From the NCBI GenBank assembly GCA_964480635.1, contig CAYZQE010000023.1:1-27087 (forward strand): a stretch of 27,087 bases of DNA, read 5' to 3'. A model generated the notes under the pieces. The model was not told the DNA's origin and did not search any database. It was given only the letters and a program-made list of their open reading frames with translations. This stretch comes from CAYZQE01 sp964480635 (lineage in GTDB: Bacteria; Pseudomonadota; Gammaproteobacteria; GCA-001735895). A program made the position numbers and the translations under genes. Within the stretch, counting starts at the first letter, position 1. Each line of letters starts with the position of its first letter. Positions 21,116-27,087 of the stretch are shown here, piece after piece.

Positions 21116-22063
21116 ATGAATGAATTCTCCATCATTAATCAATATTTTACGAACTGTGGGCAATCACCGTTTTGCGTTGATAAAGGTATTGGTGATGATG
21201 CTGCTGTAATGACACCGCCGCAAGGGTCACAATTGGTTATGACTATGGATACGCTCATCGAAGATGTTCATTTCCCCGCATTAACCAGCCCTGCTGATAT
21301 CGCTCATAAAGCACTCGCGGTTAATTTAAGTGACTTAGCGGCAATGGGCGCAACCCCCGCTTGGTTTTTATTATCTATTTCATTGCCTGATGCTAACGAG
21401 CCGTGGCTACAAGAGTTTTCACGGTCATTACATGAACAAGCCAATAAATATGCCATTAAACTGATTGGTGGTGATACTTGTAAAGGCCCTTTATCTATTA
21501 CTATTCAAGCAACTGGTGTCATTAAAGACCCTGCCATTTTACGCTCGGGCGCTAAAGTTGGCGACCACATTTTTGTCAGTGGTCGTTTAGGTCTTGCTGC
21601 CATGGGTTTGGCAATAATACAAAATAAAATAAAGCCCACTAGCGATGAAGTCGCATGTATTCAGGCGTTAAATTGTCCTGTACCGCGTTTAGATGTGTCA
21701 CAATTAGTGAAGCCTTTTGCGCATTCAATGATAGATTTATCCGATGGTTTATTGGCTGATTTAGGGCATATTTTAGAATCTAGCCAATGTGGTGCTGATC
21801 TTTATTTAGATAAAATACCGATGCTAGATCATATTCGTCAAAATGAATTATACCAATATACGTTAAGTGGAGGCGATGATTATGAGCTATGCTTTACAGT
21901 TCCTGAGCATGCCATCGATAAAATGAATACAAACCTTCATGCCAGCAATATTTACGTTTATGATATTGGTCAAATAACCACAAATGGTTTTAATGTGTAT
22001 AAAAGTAATCGACAAGAAACGATGGATTTATCAGCGCTAACAGGGTTTAAACATTTTGGCTAA
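21116..22063 (+). CDS. thiL: Thiamine-monophosphate kinase
   Basis: A 315-residue kinase of the ThiL/PurM fold that makes thiamine diphosphate from thiamine phosphate. This is the cofactor that SucA in this window needs. Motifs: KGIGDDAAV, MTMDTLIEDVHF, VNLSDLAAMGATPAW, IGGDTCKGP, DLSDGLLADLGHI and SGGDDYELCF. I prefer ATG 21116 (MNEFSIINQYF matches the family start); a GTG five codons earlier is the alternative. Neither has a strong ribosome site. It lies 98 bases after the toxin gene and overlaps pgpA by 8 bases. Confidence 0.97.
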   Translation: MNEFSIINQYFTNCGQSPFCVDKGIGDDAAVMTPPQGSQLVMTMDTLIEDVHFPALTSPADIAHKALAVNLSDLAAMGATPAWFLLSISLPDANEPWLQEFSRSLHEQANKYAIKLIGGDTCKGPLSITIQATGVIKDPAILRSGAKVGDHIFVSGRLGLAAMGLAIIQNKIKPTSDEVACIQALNCPVPRLDVSQLVKPFAHSMIDLSDGLLADLGHILESSQCGADLYLDKIPMLDHIRQNELYQYTLSGGDDYELCFTVPEHAIDKMNTNLHASNIYVYDIGQITTNGFNVYKSNRQETMDLSALTGFKHFG

Positions 22064-22541
22064 AAACAATATTAAAATACCCGCTAAATTACTGAGGCAT
22101 CCCTGGCATTTTTTTTCACTAGGGTTTGGTTCTGGTCTGGCCCCATTTGCACCAGGTACATTTGGTACATTGGCAGCGATACCTTTGTATTATTTATGCC
22201 GTGATTTATCATTAGAAAACTATTTATTATTAATTGCTGTGGCCTTTGCCATTGGCGTTTATTGGTGTGATTTTACCTCCAAGGCACTTGGCGTGCATGA
22301 TCATTCAGGTATAGTTTGGGATGAAATAGTGGGTTTTTTTATCACCATGATTGCAGTGCCATTTAGCATGGTTAATATTGTCATTGGCTTCTTATTGTTT
22401 CGATTATTTGATATTTGGAAGCCTTGGCCTATAAAATGGTTAGATGAAAAGGTAAGTGGTGGGTTTGGAATCATGATTGATGATGTATTAGCAGGTATCT
22501 TTGCTTTAGCGTGTTTACATGGCATATTGTTTCTGTTATGA
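22056..22541 (+). CDS. pgpA: Phosphatidylglycerophosphatase A
   Basis: A 161-residue inner-membrane phosphatase that dephosphorylates phosphatidylglycerophosphate in phospholipid synthesis. It shows the PgpA motifs FGSGLAPFAPGTFGTL, HDHSGIVWDEIVGFF, and FDIWKPWPIKWLDEKVSGGFGIMIDDVLAG, with about four hydrophobic segments. The start is a TTG at 22056 inside the thiL 3' end, with AGGG ten bases upstream; there is no ATG before the conserved region. The thiL-pgpA order is conserved in gammaproteobacteria. Confidence 0.95.
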   Translation: MAKNNIKIPAKLLRHPWHFFSLGFGSGLAPFAPGTFGTLAAIPLYYLCRDLSLENYLLLIAVAFAIGVYWCDFTSKALGVHDHSGIVWDEIVGFFITMIAVPFSMVNIVIGFLLFRLFDIWKPWPIKWLDEKVSGGFGIMIDDVLAGIFALACLHGILFLL

Positions 22542-23170
22542 AAATATTCATCTGCTTATTATGTTTAAGTTTTAATGCGGTCGCCGCTGAAAGCATAAAA
22601 GTATTAGGTTTATTTAATGGCAAAGCCTATTTGAGTATTTCAGGTAATAATAAATTATTAAGTGATGGCGAAAGCTATAAAGGGATCACTCTTATTCAAG
22701 CGACTGGGCGCTGGGCTAAGGTAAAAAGTAGTGACGGCTCTATTTTTAAAGTGTCAATCGGCGGTACCATTGGCAGTTCATATAAAAAACCCGAAAGAAA
22801 AAAACTAAAAATATACCCTAATAAAAACGGTATGTATCACGTCAATGGACATATCAACAATACACCCATATCCTTTTTAATTGATACCGGTGCAACTTAT
22901 GTTGCAATGAGTGAGCGCCACGCTAAAAAACTGGGTTTAAACTATAAGCAAAAGGGTGTTAAAAGCTCTGCGCAAACAGCGGGTGGCATTGTAACAACAT
23001 GGGAAATTAAGCTTGATTCTGTCGATGTTGGCGGAATGAAAGTAAGTTTCGTTCCTGCGGCTGTTATTTCTGGAGATCATCCTTACCAAGTATTGCTAGG
23101 TATGTCATACTTAAAAAATCTTAAAGTTGAACATAGTGGCACAGCGATGACGCTACAAAAAAAACACTAA
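22538..23170 (+). CDS. Periplasmic retropepsin-like aspartic protease (clan AA)
   Basis: A 210-residue secreted protein. A signal peptide (MKIFICLLCLSFNAVAA) leads to an N-terminal beta-rich region (about 20-90). The C-terminal clan AA protease domain then has the single catalytic FLIDTGATYVAMS and the later VLLGMSYLKNL, as in the TIGR02281-type bacterial retropepsins. These dimerise to form an active site. The start ATG overlaps the pgpA stop as ATGA, which decides it over an in-frame start nine codons earlier. Natural substrate unknown. Confidence 0.9.
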   Translation: MKIFICLLCLSFNAVAAESIKVLGLFNGKAYLSISGNNKLLSDGESYKGITLIQATGRWAKVKSSDGSIFKVSIGGTIGSSYKKPERKKLKIYPNKNGMYHVNGHINNTPISFLIDTGATYVAMSERHAKKLGLNYKQKGVKSSAQTAGGIVTTWEIKLDSVDVGGMKVSFVPAAVISGDHPYQVLLGMSYLKNLKVEHSGTAMTLQKKH

Positions 23171-23180
23171 AGAGGCTATT

Positions 23181-23411
23181 ATGTTAGAAGCGATAAACCC
23201 TATTATTCTTAATTTTATATACGTGATTTTAGGTGGTTTTTTAACCATCTCATTTATGAAGTTCGGTTGTAGTAGCTTTAATAAAATCGTTAATTTTAAT
23301 ATTAGCGACGAATTGGCAAAAGGCAACATTGCCGTTGGACTGATGATTTCAGGGATGTTTGTTGGTATCGGTATTGCTACTGGTTTGGTTATTGGTTTAG
23401 GCCTTAATTAA
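23181..23411 (+). CDS. DUF350-like small membrane protein
   Basis: A 76-residue protein with two hydrophobic helices (about 8-28 and 46-74). The second block, DELAKGNIAVGLMISGMFVGIGIATGLVIG, matches the repeated unit of DUF350 membrane proteins, which usually carry two such units and are about twice as long. This is a single-unit form. AAGAGG lies shortly upstream of ATG 23181. It lies 10 bases after the aspartic protease gene, so is probably co-transcribed. Function unknown. Confidence 0.75.
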   Translation: MLEAINPIILNFIYVILGGFLTISFMKFGCSSFNKIVNFNISDELAKGNIAVGLMISGMFVGIGIATGLVIGLGLN

Positions 23412-23441
23412 TACTGTTTTTCCCTCCTTAACGATTTAAAT

Positions 23442-24857
23442 ATGATTAAAACTCGATTTGCACCTAGCCCCACGGGTTATTTACACGTTGGCGGCGCTCG
23501 TACTGCTCTATTCTCTTATCTCTACGCACGCAAAAAAGGCGGGCAATTTGTGTTACGAATTGAAGACACCGATTTAGAGCGCTCCTCTCAAGAATCTGTT
23601 GATGCTATTTTGGATGGTATGAAGTGGCTTGGGCTTGAGCATGACGAAGGCCCAATTTACCAAACACAACGTTTTGATCGTTATGAAGAAGTGATTAAGC
23701 AGTTGTTAGCTGAGGGTCATGCTTACCGTTGCACGTGCTCGAAAGAACGCTTAGAAACAATGCGTGAACAGCAAATGGCCGATAAGAAAAAGCCGCGTTA
23801 TGACGGCTGTTGTCGTGGTTTAAACTTAAGCGATGATGTTGGTGACCATGTTATTCGGTTTAAAAACCCCGCTGAAGGCGTAGTGACATTCACCGATTTA
23901 GTGAAAGGTAAAATCAGTGTTAAAAACGCAGAGTTAGACGATTTGATTATCGCACGAACTAATGGCACGCCAACCTATAACCTGACAGTGGTTGTCGACG
24001 ATATGGATATGGACATTAGCCATGTTGTTCGAGGTGATGATCATGTTAATAATACACCTAGACAGATTAACATATTAAAAGCACTTGGCGCGCCAACGCC
24101 AGAATATGCGCATGTTCCTATGATTTTAGGTGAGGATGGTAAGCGATTATCGAAACGCCATGGCGCTGTCGGCGTTATGCAATACTCAGATGATGGATAT
24201 TTACCCGAAGCTTTAATTAATTATCTGGTGCGCTTAGGTTGGTCACATGGTGACCAAGAAATATTTGCTATTGATGAACTTAAAGACATTTTTGCATTAG
24301 GGGATATTAATAAAGCGGCCTCTAGCTTTAATACAGAAAAATTAAATTGGCTCAATCAACATTATTTAAAAGAAGCTGATTTAGATCGAATCATTCAATT
24401 AGTGACTAAACGTTTAACTATTTTAGAGGTTACTGATGTTAGTCAAGCCGATATGTCAGCGATTGTTGACTTATATCGAGAGCGCAGCAAAACCATTAAC
24501 GAATTAGCAGAATCAATTTTATATTACTTTAAAGATTTTGATGCTTATGATGCCAAAGCAGCAAAGAAAGTTTTAAGGGCTGTTGCGACAGAGCCATTAG
24601 AGGCCATGCTTAGCTGTTTACAATCTTTAACAGAATGGACTGCCGATAATATACAGCAATGTATTGATGAAACAGTGACATCTTTAGACGTGAATATGGG
24701 CAAGGTAGGACAACCTTTGCGCGTTGCGGTGACGGGAGGCTCTTTTTCTCCTGCTATTAACCAAACGCTTTATAATGTTGGCAAAAATACAACCATTAAA
24801 CGTATTAAGCGGGCTTTAAACTTTATTGAAGAAAGAACCGAAAGTGCAGGTTCTTAA
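23442..24857 (+). CDS. gltX: Glutamyl-tRNA synthetase
   Basis: A 471-residue class I synthetase charging tRNA-Glu. The HIGH-type motif is HVGGART in FAPSPTGYLHVGGARTALF (6-24), and the KMSKS-type motif is KRLSKRHG in GEDGKRLSKRHGAVGV. A zinc-binding candidate CTCS...YDGCCR lies in the acceptor-binding insertion. The C-terminal anticodon domain is normal (GQPLRVAVTGGSFSP). The ATG 23442 has a poor ribosome site; the start is set by the family N-terminus. A stem-loop overlaps its 3' end. Confidence 0.98.
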   Translation: MIKTRFAPSPTGYLHVGGARTALFSYLYARKKGGQFVLRIEDTDLERSSQESVDAILDGMKWLGLEHDEGPIYQTQRFDRYEEVIKQLLAEGHAYRCTCSKERLETMREQQMADKKKPRYDGCCRGLNLSDDVGDHVIRFKNPAEGVVTFTDLVKGKISVKNAELDDLIIARTNGTPTYNLTVVVDDMDMDISHVVRGDDHVNNTPRQINILKALGAPTPEYAHVPMILGEDGKRLSKRHGAVGVMQYSDDGYLPEALINYLVRLGWSHGDQEIFAIDELKDIFALGDINKAASSFNTEKLNWLNQHYLKEADLDRIIQLVTKRLTILEVTDVSQADMSAIVDLYRERSKTINELAESILYYFKDFDAYDAKAAKKVLRAVATEPLEAMLSCLQSLTEWTADNIQQCIDETVTSLDVNMGKVGQPLRVAVTGGSFSPAINQTLYNVGKNTTIKRIKRALNFIEERTESAGS

Positions 24858-24864
24858 ACTTTTT
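24833..24864 (+). terminator. Probable terminator at the gltX 3' end
   Basis: AAGAACC (24833-24839) pairs with GGTTCTT (24849-24855) around a 9-base loop, followed by AAACTTTTT. The stop codon of gltX lies within the structure. Stem strength is moderate. Confidence 0.5.
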
Positions 24865-24941
24865 ACATATTTTCTAATAATTTGCCATACTAGCTGTTAA
24901 GACAAATAAACTAAACTAATCTAAACAGATACTTAAAGGGA

Positions 24942-25847
24942 ATGACTGGTAAATCAATAAATTGCATTGTCATGTTTGCAGACGTAGTCGGTAGTACGGC
25001 TATGTATGAAAATATGGGCGATGAAGCTGCGCGAAGCCGCATTGCTAAAGCACTTAATGCGATGACCTCTATTTGTCGTCGTCATAAAGGCAAGCTGGTT
25101 AAAACCCTTGGCGATGAAATAATGGTTTATTTCTTAGATGTTGATATGTCCATATTGGCGGCAAAAGTCATTCAAGAAACCATGGAAGATGACCGTTCAC
25201 CCGAAACTGTCGGTATTTCTATTCGAATCGGAATGCAATACGGCGAAGCTATCTTAGATAATGATGATTTGTTTGGTGATATAGTCAATGTGGCGTCAAG
25301 AGTTGCTTCATTGGCTCAAGCAAGACAAATACTTTATCCTGTTGAGTTAACGTCCAAAATAAAAAGCCACGAACTGATTGAAAATACGCGCCTTTTTGAT
25401 CGTATACAGGTCAAAGGTAGGCATGAAACTCTCGATGTCTATATGTATTCATGGGAGGATGATGGTGAAGTGACCAATATGGCGACTGCTAGCAGCTTTA
25501 CCAATCCAGCCAAAAACTCCCAAGTTAATACCGTATTGTTAGACTTTGCTGGCAAAAAATATGAAATTGCATTAACCATTAAAAAATTTACTTTTGGCCG
25601 CTCGAGTGGATGTGATTTAACGATAGATGGAGACTTAACCTCACGTCTTCACGCTTCCATTGTTATTAATCGCGGTAAATTTGTATTTACCGACCAAAGT
25701 ACAAATGGTTCGTTTATTAAAATAGAAAATGGTCAGGAAGTTTTTCTTCGCCGTGAAGAACTAACCATGTTTGGCACAGGGCAAATATGCTTAGGTGAAA
25801 GCAATAACTCTAACGATGCCCTCATTATTCGTTATGTTTGTCTTTAA
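24942..25847 (+). CDS. Class III adenylate/guanylate cyclase with C-terminal FHA domain
   Basis: A 301-residue soluble fusion. The cyclase domain (about 5-170) keeps the metal-binding Asp14 (MFADVVGSTA) and Asp58 (VKTLGDEIM), the purine-contacting Lys54, and Asn116/Arg120 of DIVNVASRV that stabilise the transition state. It is therefore probably active, and Lys54 favours ATP. The FHA domain (about 205-295) has FGRSSGCDL with Arg220, SRLHA (234-238) and DQSTNGSFI with Asn255, so it should bind phosphothreonine peptides. This suggests cAMP synthesis steered by Ser/Thr phosphorylation. AAAGGG lies directly upstream of ATG 24942. Its stop overlaps the convergent ClC gene's stop by 4 bases. Confidence 0.93.
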   Translation: MTGKSINCIVMFADVVGSTAMYENMGDEAARSRIAKALNAMTSICRRHKGKLVKTLGDEIMVYFLDVDMSILAAKVIQETMEDDRSPETVGISIRIGMQYGEAILDNDDLFGDIVNVASRVASLAQARQILYPVELTSKIKSHELIENTRLFDRIQVKGRHETLDVYMYSWEDDGEVTNMATASSFTNPAKNSQVNTVLLDFAGKKYEIALTIKKFTFGRSSGCDLTIDGDLTSRLHASIVINRGKFVFTDQSTNGSFIKIENGQEVFLRREELTMFGTGQICLGESNNSNDALIIRYVCL

Positions 25848-27087
25848 GATTTTGCCTTAGCCTTAGCATCACTAAAATTTAGTGCCAAGACCTGATATAG
25901 GGAATTAGGGCAAACTACTTTCGAAATACCAGCTGCTAGAAATGAGCAAATCATTATCGGTAAAATCATATGCTGGCTTGCCGTCATCTCTAAAACAATA
26001 ATCATAGCCGTTAAAGGCGCTTGAATAACACCTGAAAAATATCCAACCATACCTAGCAATATCATCATGCTAATGGGTGCTATAGGCAAGTAGTGGCCAA
26101 TATCGGCACCAATGCCAGCGCCCGTTGCCAAAGAGGGTGCAAAAATACCACCGGGTATACCTGTTAAATATGAGCCTAAAGTAGCCATAAATTTATATAG
26201 AGGAAATAATGGGTCAAATTCTCCCTGTTGGGTGACAATATTGTAAGCGGCTTCATAGCCTGTGCCGTATGTTGTATGTCCCGATAGATAGCCAATAAAC
26301 GCGATCATTAGCCCTAAAGAAATAACGGTGATGGTGGGGGCGTTAATCAAGTAAGGTTTAATCGCTCTGCTGCCACTAATCAAACTTTGGCTAAATAGGC
26401 CACCAAGTAACCCGCCTATAATCGCACATAACAAAATGCCACCAGCCGAAGCAAAGAGACTGTCAGGTAGTGCCACATCAACTTGACCAAAGTAAATATA
26501 ATTTCCTTGTAACGATAGCGCGGTTAAACCTGCAATGATGACTGCAGACATGATGATGCCATTGGTTCGAGACTCCATTGTGCGAACAATTTCTTCAAGC
26601 GCAAAGACAATGCCCGCTAAAGGGGTGTTAAAGGCAGCTGCAACGCCTGCAGCACCGCCAGCAACAATCAAACCATGTTGATAATAATGCAGTGGGAATC
26701 GCGCATATTGACCCATCGTGTACATAATAGATGCGCCGATATGAACAGTTGGGCCTTCACGCCCAATAGATGCGCCAGATAATAAACCCATTAGCGTAAG
26801 AATCATTTTACTAACAGCAATTTTAATGGATAATAATGCCGCTTTATTTTTTGAGGTCATGGCCGCTATGGTTTGTGGAATGCCGCTGCCAGAAGCTTCA
26901 GGAATAAAGGTGCGAGTGATCTATTGGATTAACAGTAAGCCCAGTGGCGTGATAATAAAGGGGCTCCAAGGGTATTGCTTGACCATAGAACTAAAAGTAT
27001 GGTCAGACCATTCGGCACTAATGGCAAAAGCTGTTGCAACAAGGCCTGTTACTATTGCGCCTATCCAAAATACTAGGCGTAATCGCC
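25844..27087 (-). pseudogene. ClC-family chloride/proton antiporter, interrupted by in-frame TAG; 5' end outside window
   Basis: The frame is open from the right edge to 25844 except for one TAG at 26923-26921. Before the stop lie membrane helices (RLVFWIGAIVTGLVATAFA) and after it the ClC signature ITRTFIPEASGSGIPQ. Further motifs are GREGPTVHIG with the gating Glu, PLAGIVFALEEI with the proton-path Glu, and GIPGGIFAPSLATG. These would make it an H+/Cl- antiporter without CBS domains in the visible part. A TGG-to-TAG change (one base) is the simplest cause. An ATG at 26860 could give a shorter product, but it would lack the first helices and the selectivity-filter GSGIP. A sequencing error or suppression is possible. 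Confidence 0.8.

Overview
The window looks like the chromosome of an AT-rich (roughly 40% GC by eye) free-living gammaproteobacterium. The evidence is gene order and protein families: sucA-sucB, ettA, yggX, glyA-nrdR-ribD-ribE-ribBA-ribH-nusB-thiL-pgpA and gltX are all gammaproteobacterial in type. Two small secreted Gly/Asn-rich proteins faintly recall the sulfur-globule protein group, which would fit a sulfur-oxidising or methylotroph-like relative, but I cannot name a genus. No rRNA, tRNA, CRISPR array or prophage was seen.

Region 1 (1-4914) is the accessory part. A D-amino-acid module on the minus strand (dgcN, dgcA, then a D-amino-acid transaminase) diverges from an Lrp/AsnC-type regulator on the plus strand. 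A near-consensus Lrp box lies between them. A 307-bp gene-free element with 23-bp perfect terminal inverted repeats and a TTAA target duplication sits exactly at the regulator's stop codon. The whole block is flanked by two almost identical direct copies of a small secreted-protein gene with its promoter, about 4.68 kb apart; the first copy is cut by the window edge.

Region 2 (4960-11960) is housekeeping: ettA (minus), then sucA-sucB (translationally overlapping), a small outer-membrane-like protein, a clear terminator, and yggX.

Region 3 (11993-14004, minus) has a small two-helix membrane protein, an A-type Fe-S carrier with an unusual cysteine pattern, and an ATP-grasp ligase. The ligase reading frame runs back through the carrier's terminator hairpin and has no ATG start.

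Region 4 (14161-22541, plus) is a long biosynthetic run: glyA, nrdR, ribD, an HslV/proteasome-like Ntn hydrolase with an N-terminal Ser, ribE, ribBA (cyclohydrolase half degenerate), ribH, nusB, an inserted RelE-type toxin-antitoxin pair, thiL and pgpA. Between ribBA and ribH is a long inverted repeat with competing pairings.

Region 5 (22538-27087) has a periplasmic retropepsin-like aspartic protease, a small DUF350-like membrane protein, gltX, a class III nucleotide cyclase fused to an FHA domain, and (minus) a ClC chloride transporter gene interrupted by one in-frame TAG.

The strongest candidates for something undescribed are the Ser1 proteasome-like protein embedded in the riboflavin operon, the three-gene D-amino-acid operon with its Lrp box, and the ribBA-ribH leader structure.
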